From Clostridia bacterium (GTDB taxonomy: Bacteria; Bacillota; Clostridia; Christensenellales; CAG-138), in the NCBI GenBank assembly GCA_017407205.1, contig JAFQXA010000017.1, positions 1-64,000 on the forward strand: a DNA stretch of 64,000 nucleotides, given 5' to 3'. Positions 45,369 through 53,603 of this stretch are shown one piece after another. The position numbers were made by a program, and so were the translations under genes. Numbering within the stretch: position 1 is the stretch's first letter; every line of letters starts with the position of its first letter. The notes under the pieces were generated by a model. The model saw nothing but the letters and a program-made list of their open reading frames with translations, was not told the origin of the DNA and ran no database searches.

Positions 45369-46202
45369 ATGGAGACTTTCATTGAAATTTTAAAATCATT
45401 GCTTTTCGGCATAGTTGAGGGCATAACCGAGTGGCTGCCCATAAGCAGTACGGGGCACATGATATTGCTCGAAGAATTTGTATCATTAAAGGTAAGCCCG
45501 GAATTCTGGGATGTTTTCCTCGTCGTAATACAGCTTGGTGCAATACTTGCGGTTGTGTTGATGTTCTGGAATAAGCTGTGGCCGTTCTCTGTAAAAGAGG
45601 GCAAGCTCACATCAAGCCGAGAAACATGGTCAATGTGGCTTAAAATACTCATTGCCTGCGTACCTGCCGCAATAGTCGGTCTTTTGTTTGACGATTTTCT
45701 TGAAGAGCACCTCATGAACTATCTCGTTGTTGCAATAATGCTCATACTCTTTGGTATCGGCTTTATTTTCATCGAGAACATAAACAAGAAAAAGTCCGTC
45801 AAAATAAACTCACTTTCTGAAATAACATACACAACTGCTCTCCTGATAGGCATTTTCCAGCTTATTGCAGCTATTTTCCCCGGCACATCAAGAAGCGGTG
45901 CAACGATACTCGGCGCATTGCTCCTTGGAGTTTCACGCACAGTTGCCGCTGAATTTACGTTCTTTCTGGCAGTTCCCGTCATGTTCGGTGCAAGCCTCTT
46001 AAAAATCGTCAAGTTCGGCTTTGCTTTCACATCGTTCGAGATTTTAATTCTTTTGGTCGGCATGATTTCAGCATTTGTTGTTTCGCTTCTTTCAATCAGG
46101 TTCCTCATGAATTTTGTAAAGAAGCACGACTTTAAGGGCTTTGGTTATTACAGAATAATACTCGGCGTGCTTGTAATACTTTATTTCTTACTGTTTGCAT
46201 AA
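45369..46202 (+). CDS. uppP: Undecaprenyl-diphosphatase UppP/BacA
   Basis: 277 residues, about eight membrane helices. Both signature loops are present: GIVEGITEWLPISSTGHM near the start and FPGTSRSGATILGALLLG in the second half. It recycles undecaprenyl pyrophosphate for cell-wall synthesis and gives bacitracin tolerance. GGAGG lies before the ATG. Single gene with promoter and terminator. Confidence 0.96.
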   Translation: METFIEILKSLLFGIVEGITEWLPISSTGHMILLEEFVSLKVSPEFWDVFLVVIQLGAILAVVLMFWNKLWPFSVKEGKLTSSRETWSMWLKILIACVPAAIVGLLFDDFLEEHLMNYLVVAIMLILFGIGFIFIENINKKKSVKINSLSEITYTTALLIGIFQLIAAIFPGTSRSGATILGALLLGVSRTVAAEFTFFLAVPVMFGASLLKIVKFGFAFTSFEILILLVGMISAFVVSLLSIRFLMNFVKKHDFKGFGYYRIILGVLVILYFLLFA

Positions 46203-46211
46203 AGACAAACT

Positions 46212-46244
46212 AAAAGCCTTGCAGAAAAATCTGCAAGGCTTTTT
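46212..46244 (+). terminator. Terminator of uppP
   Basis: AAAAGCCTTGCAG (46212-46224) pairs with CTGCAAGGCTTTT (46231-46244 region), followed by more T residues. It also faces the convergent DUF1846 gene. Confidence 0.87.
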
Positions 46245-46252
46245 TATTTTGA

Positions 46253-47737
46253 TTATTTGCCGTGGTAAAGCTTCTTTGTTTCATACTGCGGTTCGCAGGT
46301 CATGTTGACACCGAGCTTTTTAAACACAGAATCGTCAACATGGGACAATATGACGCTTGAATGAGCTTGACAATCCTTAAGCTTTGGAAGCTGTGCAAGT
46401 GCAAGTGCCGCTGTCGGATTCGTTGCCGCTGCGATGGAGAGCGCAATCAAAATTTCATCGGTATGCAATCTCGGATTTCTGTTTCCCAAATGCTTTATCT
46501 TAAGCTCCTGTATCGGCTCGATAATTATGGGCGATATAAGGTGTATCTTGTCGTGAATATTACCAAGATGCTTTAATGAATTGAGCAATACGGCAGCACA
46601 CGCACCCAAAAGCGGAGAGGTTTTGCCCGTTACTATCGTTCCGTCAGGAAGCTCAAGTGCCGTTGCAGGCTCGCCCGTTTCTTCCGCGCGTTTTAGTGCC
46701 GCTGCGATAACCTTTCTGTCATCTGAAGTGATGTTTGCCTTGCTCATCAAGAGCTTCATCTTCGAAACTGTCTCGCTGTTTGACATGCCCTTTCTTGAAG
46801 CGCACATTTCGTTATAATAACGACGGATAATTTCCTGCTTTGATGCCTCGCAGCAAGCCTCATCGTCAATTATGCAGTTACCAACCATGTTAACACCCAT
46901 GTCCGTGGGTGATTTATAGGGCGACTCGCCGTATATACGGCGGAAAATCTCATTAAGTACGGGAAAAATTTCAACATCGCGGTTATAGTTTACAGTAGTT
47001 TCGCCATACGCTTCAAGGTGGAACGGGTCAATCATATTAACATCGTTCAAATCAACCGTTGCTGCCTCGTAGGCCAAGTTTATCGGATGCTTGAGCGGTA
47101 AATTCCAGATAGGGAATGTTTCAAACTTTGCATAGCCTGCTCTTACACCGCGGATATGCTCATGATAAAGCTGGGACAGGCAGGTAGCCATCTTTCCGCT
47201 TCCGGGGCCGGGTGCCGTTACAACAACGAGTGAACGCTCTGTTTCGATATACTCGTTCTTGCCGTAGCCCTCATCGCTTACTATCTTTTCAACATCACTC
47301 GGATAACCGGGAATTATATGATGACGGTAAACACGCAGGCCAAGCTTTTCAAGCCTTGCCTTGAAAGCATCGGCAGCAGCCTGTCCGCTGTACTGGGTTA
47401 AAACAACACTGCCCACAAGCATACCGATATTGCGGAATGCATCAATAAGACGCAGAACATCAAGGTCATATGTTATGCCAAGGTCACCGCGTACCTTGTT
47501 TTTCTCTATATCGCCCGAATTTATAACTATTACTATCTCTGCCTGATCGCGAAGCTCCATGAGCATACGCATCTTACTGTCAGGCTCAAAGCCGGGCAGA
47601 ACACGGGATGCATGATAGTCGTCAAAAAGCTTGCCGCCAAACTCCAGATAGAGCTTTCCGCCAAACTTTTCAATACGCTCCAAAATATGCTCAGCCTGCA
47701 TGGAGAGATACTTTTTATTGTCAAAACCTATCTTCAT
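46253..47737 (-). CDS. DUF1846 family protein
   Basis: 494 residues, full family length. Segments include [21 protein letters not shown] at the start, a P-loop-like [22 protein letters not shown], and [11 protein letters not shown] solved structure exists for the family, but no enzyme activity is firmly known. The P-loop-like motif suggests nucleotide binding. GGAG precedes the ATG. It stands alone between convergent uppP and a divergent lipoprotein gene. Confidence 0.9.
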   Translation of the reverse strand: MKIGFDNKKYLSMQAEHILERIEKFGGKLYLEFGGKLFDDYHASRVLPGFEPDSKMRMLMELRDQAEIVIVINSGDIEKNKVRGDLGITYDLDVLRLIDAFRNIGMLVGSVVLTQYSGQAAADAFKARLEKLGLRVYRHHIIPGYPSDVEKIVSDEGYGKNEYIETERSLVVVTAPGPGSGKMATCLSQLYHEHIRGVRAGYAKFETFPIWNLPLKHPINLAYEAATVDLNDVNMIDPFHLEAYGETTVNYNRDVEIFPVLNEIFRRIYGESPYKSPTDMGVNMVGNCIIDDEACCEASKQEIIRRYYNEMCASRKGMSNSETVSKMKLLMSKANITSDDRKVIAAALKRAEETGEPATALELPDGTIVTGKTSPLLGACAAVLLNSLKHLGNIHDKIHLISPIIIEPIQELKIKHLGNRNPRLHTDEILIALSIAAATNPTAALALAQLPKLKDCQAHSSVILSHVDDSVFKKLGVNMTCEPQYETKKLYHGK

Positions 47738-47870
47738 AATTCTTTGTTTTCTCCAAAAAACTTCTACTTTATATCCTATCCCTTTAACGGAATAATTGCA
47801 AGCTTTTCATTATTTCATTTATAAGAAAATTATATTATAATATTGTTATCATACTATGTAAGAGGCAATT

Positions 47871-48338
47871 ATGCATCGGATTATTATTCTTTTACTTGCA
47901 ATAACTTTTCTGTTCACCGCCTGCTCATCAAAAAATGGCGGTGATACGGCTGTATTGCCCACAAAAACAGTGCAGCCTACGCAGGAAGCTGTTATAAATA
48001 CACCTGCTGAGTATGAATACATATTCATCGGCATAAAAGAAAGTATCTCTTCACTTGAAGAAATACTCCCCGAAACTTATAAAGGCACTACCTCCATGTG
48101 CGACGGATTCTCTACCTATGCTTTCAAGCTTGAAAGCGGTATGCTCTTCACAGTAAATCTTTCCGATACTGACATAACGGGCGGAACGGAAAAAGGCTAT
48201 GCACGTGTTATGAAGACGGGCGAAAACGCATACCTCTTGCTTTGGAAGATAAGCGAGAACACAACCGTGTCAATATCGGGAAGCAAAGTCACACGCGATG
48301 ACATAACCGAGTTTATAAATTCATTTAATATACAGTAA
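47871..48338 (+). CDS. Predicted lipoprotein, unknown function
   Basis: 155 residues. Signal MHRIIILLLAITFLFTAC with the lipobox Cys at 18, then SSKNGGDTAVLPTKTVQPTQEAV (a Thr/Pro linker) and a small alpha/beta domain of about 110 residues ending VTRDDITEFINSF. AAGAGG precedes the ATG. yhaM starts 15 bases later on the same strand, so they share a transcript. Function not recognised. Confidence 0.75.
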   Translation: MHRIIILLLAITFLFTACSSKNGGDTAVLPTKTVQPTQEAVINTPAEYEYIFIGIKESISSLEEILPETYKGTTSMCDGFSTYAFKLESGMLFTVNLSDTDITGGTEKGYARVMKTGENAYLLLWKISENTTVSISGSKVTRDDITEFINSFNIQ

Positions 48339-48353
48339 GCAAAGGAGTTTTTT

Positions 48354-49328
48354 ATGGGCAGAATGAAACTTTTGGATAATGTTATAAATTCAGCTACTAA
48401 CCAGGTTGAAGGCTTTTGCATAGTTAAAAGTGCACAGATAAAAACGAATGTTAAAGGCAGCGAATATCTTGATCTGATAATTGCCGACGCAGGCGGTGAA
48501 ATAGCGGCGAAACTATGGGATTATGATTTGTCCGTTCACGGCACTTTCTATCCCGACACAGTAATTAAAGTACGCGGCAGTGTTTCGCAATGGAAGGATG
48601 CAGAGCAGCTCAAGGTTGACAGAATAAGAAAGGTCAATGACAGTGACGATATTGATATGTCCACCCTCATTCCCTGTGCACCCTTTTCTCCCCAGTCCAT
48701 GTATGACACGATTTTTGACTGTACGGAGGGCTTCAAAAACAGTGATATCAAGCTTTTGACTCAATATATATTGAAAAGCAATAAGGAAAAGCTCCTTGTT
48801 TTTCCTGCCGCATTGAAAATTCATCACGCAATGCGCGGCGGACTGTTGTTCCACACGGTATCCATGCTCAAATCAGCAAAAGCACTCCTCTCCGTTTATA
48901 AGGAAATTTACCCCTCAATAAGCTCCGACCTCGTTTTTTCGGGAATAATACTTCACGACATAGCCAAATTGACAGAGCTATCAGTTGGTGAGCTTGGACT
49001 TGCAACCGCATACAGTACGCAAGGACAGCTCCTCGGTCACATAAACCTGGGTGTTGCAATTTTGGAACAGGCAGCAGCGGAGCTAATGATAGACGATGAG
49101 GTAAAAACGCTTCTTCAGCATATGCTTTTATCACATCACGGCACCGCGGAACACGGAAGTCCGCGTCCGCCCATGTTCCCCGAAGCTGAAATAGTCAGCA
49201 CGGTTGACTTGCTTGATGCAAGGCTGTTTTCCATGTTTGATATACTTGATAAAACATCGGCAGGCGAATTTTCAGAGCGTGTATGGGCGCTTGACAACCG
49301 CCAGCTTTACCGTCACGGTCTTGAGTAA
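48354..49328 (+). CDS. yhaM: YhaM-type 3'-5' exoribonuclease
   Basis: 324 residues. N-terminal OB fold (LDLIIADAGGEIAAKLWDYD, about 30-110), then an HD domain: HHAMRGGLLFHTVSML, GIILHDIAKLTEL, and later MLLSHHGTAEHGSPRPP. This is the layout of YhaM, a 3'-5' exonuclease for RNA and single-stranded DNA. AAGGAG precedes the ATG. The gene ends one base before the stop of the phage-type regulator on the other strand. Confidence 0.92.
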   Translation: MGRMKLLDNVINSATNQVEGFCIVKSAQIKTNVKGSEYLDLIIADAGGEIAAKLWDYDLSVHGTFYPDTVIKVRGSVSQWKDAEQLKVDRIRKVNDSDDIDMSTLIPCAPFSPQSMYDTIFDCTEGFKNSDIKLLTQYILKSNKEKLLVFPAALKIHHAMRGGLLFHTVSMLKSAKALLSVYKEIYPSISSDLVFSGIILHDIAKLTELSVGELGLATAYSTQGQLLGHINLGVAILEQAAAELMIDDEVKTLLQHMLLSHHGTAEHGSPRPPMFPEAEIVSTVDLLDARLFSMFDILDKTSAGEFSERVWALDNRQLYRHGLE

Positions 49329-49329
49329 A

Positions 49330-49875
49330 TCAAAGCATCATGGAACCGTAAAGCCTTATTGCCATACGCTTTAAAAGTCTCGCTCTGTTGCGGCCGACAG
49401 TACTCGGATCGCAGCAGAGTTTTTTTGATATCTCCATGTCGGTTTCTCCCTTTATATATTTAAGCTCGATTGTTGCATAATAAGGGTCCTCCGTCAAATC
49501 ATTCAGAACGGCCTGCATCTTCCTGACTTCCCTCTCGTCAGCCGCAAGCCTTGCGCGCAATTCACCAAGCTGTGCCTCATGCACTTCGTCAGGGTCCAGC
49601 CTCATTCCCGGACGGATAAGTCTTACAAGTGACATTGAGTGCCCTCTTAATGCATCCTTACCGCAGCTTTCAAGTTCATTTAGCTCCTCCCTGTTATCCT
49701 CAATCCTCTGCATCAATATAGGAAGTGCATACAAACGCCTCTCTGTTGCCTGAATTGCTCTCTTTTCCATCTCGCGGCGTGAGACCTTGTCTGCCTCACT
49801 TCCGCCGTAGTACCTTTCAAGCGCCAGCGAATTCATCATATAGTTTTCATATTCATCATTTCTGTTATAACTCAT
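49330..49875 (-). CDS. Phage-type sigma-like regulator (RinA/ArpU-like)
   Basis: 181 residues. The C-terminus has a sigma-70 region 4-like helix-turn-helix: ATIELKYIKGETDMEISKKLCCDPSTVGRNRARLLKRMAIRLYG. The middle is helical and charged (LGELRARLAADEREVRKMQAVLNDL). This form is typical of late regulators (RinA, ArpU, DUF1492) that drive phage packaging genes, and the terminase and portal genes lie just beyond. GGAGG precedes the ATG. The promoter holds an SOS box (49896-49909). The exact family is inferred. Confidence 0.7.
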   Translation of the reverse strand: MSYNRNDEYENYMMNSLALERYYGGSEADKVSRREMEKRAIQATERRLYALPILMQRIEDNREELNELESCGKDALRGHSMSLVRLIRPGMRLDPDEVHEAQLGELRARLAADEREVRKMQAVLNDLTEDPYYATIELKYIKGETDMEISKKLCCDPSTVGRNRARLLKRMAIRLYGSMML

Positions 49876-49895
49876 ATTTTATACCTCCAATTTAT

Positions 49896-49909
49896 CGAAC
49901 ATTTGTTCT
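49896..49909 (-). promoter_or_regulatory. LexA/SOS box in the regulator promoter
   Basis: CGAACATTTGTTCT fits the Gram-positive SOS consensus CGAAC-N4-GTTCG at all but the last base. It lies just after the predicted transcription start of the sigma-like gene, where LexA would block transcription. Confidence 0.7.
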
Positions 49910-49921
49910 ATGTTTTTTATG

Positions 49922-49950
49922 AGCATACACCGATAAATCGTCATATGCAA
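49922..49950 (-). promoter_or_regulatory. Promoter of the sigma-like regulator
   Basis: On the minus strand TTGCAT (49950-49945), 17-base spacer, TATGCT (49927-49922). Confidence 0.6.
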
Positions 49951-50069
49951 TAGTACTTTTTTATCGAGTACCAAAAATGGGACTCATTTTTTCACCCTTG
50001 CAAGCCTCATGCAGTAATCAGACATTTTACCTGCACTATGCACGCAATTTTCATGCAATTTTTTTGCAC

Positions 50070-50098
50070 TTTACATTCACTTTTGCCTCTGTTATACT
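50070..50098 (+). promoter_or_regulatory. Promoter of the terminase-portal operon
   Basis: TTTACA (50070-50075), 17-base spacer, TATACT (50093-50098). Upstream, 50000-50068 has several TGCA-centred words (TTGCAAG, CATGCAG, CTGCACTATGCAC, CATGCAATT, TTGCAC) that could be regulator sites. This covers the 305 bp gap between the regulator and terminase; no gene was seen in it. Confidence 0.5.
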
Positions 50099-50128
50099 CA
50101 CTACAACCAAATATATCTTCTTGCAGGG

Positions 50129-50152
50129 AAGCCCTTTTTCGGGGCTTTTTTT
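50129..50152 (+). terminator. Terminator inside the terminase leader
   Basis: AAGCCC (50129-50134) pairs with GGGCTT (50142-50147), then a run of seven T residues to 50152. It lies between the predicted promoter and the terminase start. Confidence 0.7.
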
Positions 50153-50180
50153 GTTTTACAGGAAAGGAGGTGAAAAGAAT

Positions 50181-51524
50181 TTGAACCTTATTTTAAAGGG
50201 GCAGCCGAACCCGAAGCAGGAAGAATTTTTCCTGTCACGTGCAAGGCACACGGCATACGGTGGTGCAAGGGGCGGAGGCAAAAGCTGGGCAATGCGACGA
50301 AAGCTCGTATTGCTTTCTTTATATTATCCGAACCTCAACTGTTTGCTTTTGAGACGAACATTAACAGAGCTTCGCGAAAACCATGTTATACCGCTTCTTC
50401 GCGAGCTTTCTCACATTGCAAACTACAATTCAACGGAGCGTGTATTGAAATTTCCCAACGGCTCACGAATCAAGCTTGGATACTGCGACAGCGTGAACGA
50501 TGTTTATCAGTATCAGGGGCAGGAGTACGACGTTATCGGTCTTGAGGAGGCGACGCATTTTACGGAAGAACAGATGCACTTTTTGACTACCTGCAACCGT
50601 ACTGTGCGAACGGATTTCTCTCCGCGTATGTATTACACGTGCAATCCCGGCAACGTGGGGCACGCATGGGTAAAACGGCTCTTTATCGACAGGCTTTACG
50701 AGGGCGAGGAAAAGGGCGAGGATTACGCTTTCATACCTGCAAGCATTTGGGATAACAAGGTGCTTTTAAATGCTGACGAGAATTATATCCGCCAGCTTGA
50801 AAGCTTGCCCGAGGACTTGAAGCGTGCCCACCTTTACGGTGACTGGGATGTTCACGCAGGACAGTTCTTCCGTGAATTTTCACGCCGGAAGCACGTTATT
50901 GAGCCTTTTGAAATACCGTCGTGGTGGAAGCGTTTTCGCTCCATAGACTGGGGCTATAACGACCCCTGTGCCGTACTGTGGCACGCTGTATCAGGTGACG
51001 GACACGTTTATACCTACCGCGAGCTTTATGTACGCACTATGCGCGCGGACAGCGTAGCAGCACGCATACTTGAGCTTTCAGCAGGTGAAAACATATCCTA
51101 TACGGTAGCTTCCCCCGATATGTGGCAAAAACGCGGTGCTGTTTTGAAAAACGAAGGAGGCTTTGAGGGCGAAAGCATAGCGGAGCTGTTCGCACTTTCG
51201 TCGGTACCCCTTACCCCTGCCGACAACTCAAGAGTAGCAGGCTGGCAAAGAGTGCGTGCTTTTCTTGCCGATGCTCCCGACTCCACTCCGTATTGGCAAG
51301 CGTTTTCATGCTGTGAAAATCTTATAAGAACGCTTCCTCTGCTCACATTTGACACCCATAACAGGGAAGATGCAGGAGACGGTGAGGACCACGCCCCCGA
51401 ATCCTTGCGCTATGCTTTGATGTCAAGGCCGGGCGTGAGCACGGCAAAGCCCGTCATAAAGGCAAAGCCCTATAATCCGCTTGACTCACCCAAGCCGTCG
51501 GGCGGATTTCTTTCTTTGAACTGA
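50181..51524 (+). CDS. Phage large terminase subunit
   Basis: 447 residues from the TTG at 50181, which has AAAGGAGGTG eight bases upstream (the frame is open further back to 49977). ATPase domain: Walker A-like GGARGGGKSWAMR, Walker B-like YDVIGLEEATHF, then CNPGNVGHAWVKRLF. Nuclease domain: FRSIDWGYNDPCAV and the acidic VASPDMWQK. It is the motor and nuclease that packs DNA into phage heads. The frame is intact. The portal gene follows 29 bases later. Confidence 0.9.
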   Translation: MNLILKGQPNPKQEEFFLSRARHTAYGGARGGGKSWAMRRKLVLLSLYYPNLNCLLLRRTLTELRENHVIPLLRELSHIANYNSTERVLKFPNGSRIKLGYCDSVNDVYQYQGQEYDVIGLEEATHFTEEQMHFLTTCNRTVRTDFSPRMYYTCNPGNVGHAWVKRLFIDRLYEGEEKGEDYAFIPASIWDNKVLLNADENYIRQLESLPEDLKRAHLYGDWDVHAGQFFREFSRRKHVIEPFEIPSWWKRFRSIDWGYNDPCAVLWHAVSGDGHVYTYRELYVRTMRADSVAARILELSAGENISYTVASPDMWQKRGAVLKNEGGFEGESIAELFALSSVPLTPADNSRVAGWQRVRAFLADAPDSTPYWQAFSCCENLIRTLPLLTFDTHNREDAGDGEDHAPESLRYALMSRPGVSTAKPVIKAKPYNPLDSPKPSGGFLSLN

Positions 51525-51553
51525 CAGAACAAATATTTTAGGAGGAATAAAAA

Positions 51554-53143
51554 ATGAAACTTTCAAAAGAACAGGAAGCCGAACAGATTTATTCGCTGTT
51601 CGACGAATTCAAGAATGCGTATACCGCAGAGTGGGAACGCCTTGACAGGTGTGAAAGACTTTATCGCGGCGAGCATTGGTACGATATCCCGACAGAAGAC
51701 GCAAACGAGCCAAGACCCGTAACGCCCATACTTCACAGTACAGTTGAGAATATGCGAAGCGACCTCATGGACAACTTCCCCGAAGCGGTCATAACGTCCG
51801 ACCGCGTAGAATACGATGAGCTTGCCAAAACGCTCTCTACGCTCATCAAGGAAAACCATACAGAGTGCCGTTATATGAAGGAATTTGGTGAGCTTACGCA
51901 CGACCTGACTGTCGGCGGCTACATGATACAGGAAACAGGCTATGACGAAACATTGAATCATTCCCTCGGCGGTACGTTTATTCGTCATGTTGACCCAAGA
52001 AACATAATGTTTGACCCCTGCTGCACGGATATTCAGGATTCAAGAGCAGTTTTCAAGTTCACGCCCTACACAAAGGAATGGTTTTACAATCATTATCCCA
52101 ACGAGGCAGGTGAGATGAAGAGCGACCGTTTCAGGGTAGGCAGGCTTCGCGACGATGTTTTGAATGCAGACACGAACGACAACATACTTTTGATCGAGTG
52201 TTGGAAAAGGGAATACAATCCTCAAACGGGTATGTATTCAATCCATATGCTCAAGCTTGCGGGCGGAATTCTGCTCGAAGACAGTCGGGAATTAAAGCCC
52301 CAAGGCTATTTTTCACACGGTGAATATCCGTTTACGGTAACTCCGCTTTTTGCACGAAAGGGCTCATGCCTGGGCTATGGCATAATCGATATGTTCAAGA
52401 GTGCACAGCTTTACTCTGATAAGCTTGACCAGATAGTTATGAAAAACGCTCTCATGGCTTCACACAATAAGTTGCTTGTAACAGGTGCATCAGGCTTTGA
52501 TATTGACGATTTGAGGGATTGGAGCAAGGAGGTTCACCGCGGTGAAAACTTAAACGGCGTAACATGGTTCCCCACATCACCGCTGCCTTCTTACATAATC
52601 GATTTTGCAAACTCCATAAGGACTTCCATAAAAGAAGAAAGCGGCTGCAATGATTTCTCACGCGGTATGACAATGGGCGGTGTAACGGCAGCTTCGGCAA
52701 TTGCCGCATTGCAGGAAATGAGCAGCAAGCGTTCACGCCTTGCAATAAAAGCCGTTCATGAAGCTTTCCGCGAAGCAGTTAATCAGGAAATCGAAGTCGA
52801 GCGGGAATTTTCCGTATTTTCGCGTCAGATTACCATTGAAGACGAGAACGGCAGAAGACAGGTATCACTTTCGCCGGATATGTTTTTTGTGAATACTGAG
52901 CTCGGCAACAAAATACCGCTTGAATTTAAAGTCAGCGTAAAGGTTCAGCGTGCAAATTCATTCTCCGTCGCAGCGCACAATGATCTCATATTGCAGCTTG
53001 CAAGCATGGGAATAATCACCGGCGATGTTGCACTTGAGCTTTTGATGTTTGACTCAAAAGCTCAGGCACTTGCACTCATGCGAAAAAAAACAAATCAAAC
53101 ACATGAATTAAATAAGGCAAACACGCAAACACTAAATGCATGA
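51554..53143 (+). CDS. Phage portal protein, P22 type
   Basis: 529 residues. Features typical of the P22-like portal family: an N-terminal RLYRGEHWYDIP segment, HVDPRNIMFDPCCTDIQDSRAVFKF, a long helix near LYSDKLDQIVMKNALMASHNKLLV and SIKEESGCNDFSRGMTMGGVTAASAIAALQE. It forms the ring through which DNA enters the capsid. Intact and with AGGAGG before the ATG. Its stop overlaps the start of the 47-residue gene. Confidence 0.87.
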   Translation: MKLSKEQEAEQIYSLFDEFKNAYTAEWERLDRCERLYRGEHWYDIPTEDANEPRPVTPILHSTVENMRSDLMDNFPEAVITSDRVEYDELAKTLSTLIKENHTECRYMKEFGELTHDLTVGGYMIQETGYDETLNHSLGGTFIRHVDPRNIMFDPCCTDIQDSRAVFKFTPYTKEWFYNHYPNEAGEMKSDRFRVGRLRDDVLNADTNDNILLIECWKREYNPQTGMYSIHMLKLAGGILLEDSRELKPQGYFSHGEYPFTVTPLFARKGSCLGYGIIDMFKSAQLYSDKLDQIVMKNALMASHNKLLVTGASGFDIDDLRDWSKEVHRGENLNGVTWFPTSPLPSYIIDFANSIRTSIKEESGCNDFSRGMTMGGVTAASAIAALQEMSSKRSRLAIKAVHEAFREAVNQEIEVEREFSVFSRQITIEDENGRRQVSLSPDMFFVNTELGNKIPLEFKVSVKVQRANSFSVAAHNDLILQLASMGIITGDVALELLMFDSKAQALALMRKKTNQTHELNKANTQTLNA

Positions 53144-53283
53144 AACAGAAAATAAATATTTCAAGCATTATTGAAACCTTCCGCCGCACAAGCAGACGGA
53201 AAAACAGCACGGATGTTTTAGGCAGTTATACAGGCACGGGTAAGGACGACAAAATACCAGTGCAGGATGCTGACGACTTATAG
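53140..53283 (+). CDS. 47-residue phage-block protein
   Basis: A short frame that starts in the ATGA overlap with the portal stop. The product begins MKQKINISSIIETFRRTS and ends GSYTGTGKDDKIPVQDADDL. The basic start and the acidic QDADDL end are typical of tiny genes I recall seeing after P22-like portal genes; no function is known. The overlap supports real translation, coupled to the portal gene. After it, GCTGACAA/TTGTCAGC (53298-53305, 53323-53330) can form a hairpin before the next gene. Confidence 0.6.
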   Translation: MKQKINISSIIETFRRTSRRKNSTDVLGSYTGTGKDDKIPVQDADDL

Positions 53284-53379
53284 TGCCGTGTTTTGAAGCT
53301 GACAAACTCTGTCCTGCTTTAATTGTCAGCCTCAATCGCCTTTTAATTTGTGTGTCCAATACAACAAGGAGGTATTTTA

Positions 53380-53583
53380 ATGAATACAGACACGGACACG
53401 GATATAAACTACGAGCAAATTTTGAAGGTTCTGGAGCTTATTTGCACGGACGAAAAGCAAAAAACATCGGACAGAATAACTGCGGCGAAGCTTTTACTTG
53501 AGCATACCGCCGACAAAAACGAAAAAAGCGACGGCACTTTAACCGTCGCTTTTGAAAATATTCCTATTGAATTTTGCGAATGA
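53380..53583 (+). CDS. 67-residue phage-block protein
   Basis: 67 residues from the ATG at 53380, which has AAGGAGG upstream; the longer frame from 53350 is unlikely. Helical sequence (NYEQILKVLELICTDEKQKTSDRITAAKLLLEHT), then an acidic beta-like tail (GTLTVAFENIPIEFCE). The part SDRITAAKLLLEH resembles the C-terminal half of small terminase-like proteins, but that is a guess. A terminator-like hairpin lies inside the 3' end of the gene. Confidence 0.65.
   Translation: MNTDTDTDINYEQILKVLELICTDEKQKTSDRITAAKLLLEHTADKNEKSDGTLTVAFENIPIEFCE
53524..53553 (+). terminator. Terminator-like hairpin inside a coding region
   Basis: AAAAGCGACGG (53524-53534) pairs with CCGTCGCTTTT (53543-53553), 11 bp. 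It falls within the last 60 bases of the 67-residue gene, so a stop here would cut the message before the stop codon. Confidence 0.5.
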
Positions 53584-53603
53584 AAAGCGTAAAGCTTTCA
53601 AAG

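Noticed and set aside
49330..53583. Complete prophage
   Set aside because: Only packaging-type genes are present; no integrase, head, tail or lysis genes and no clear attachment-site repeats.
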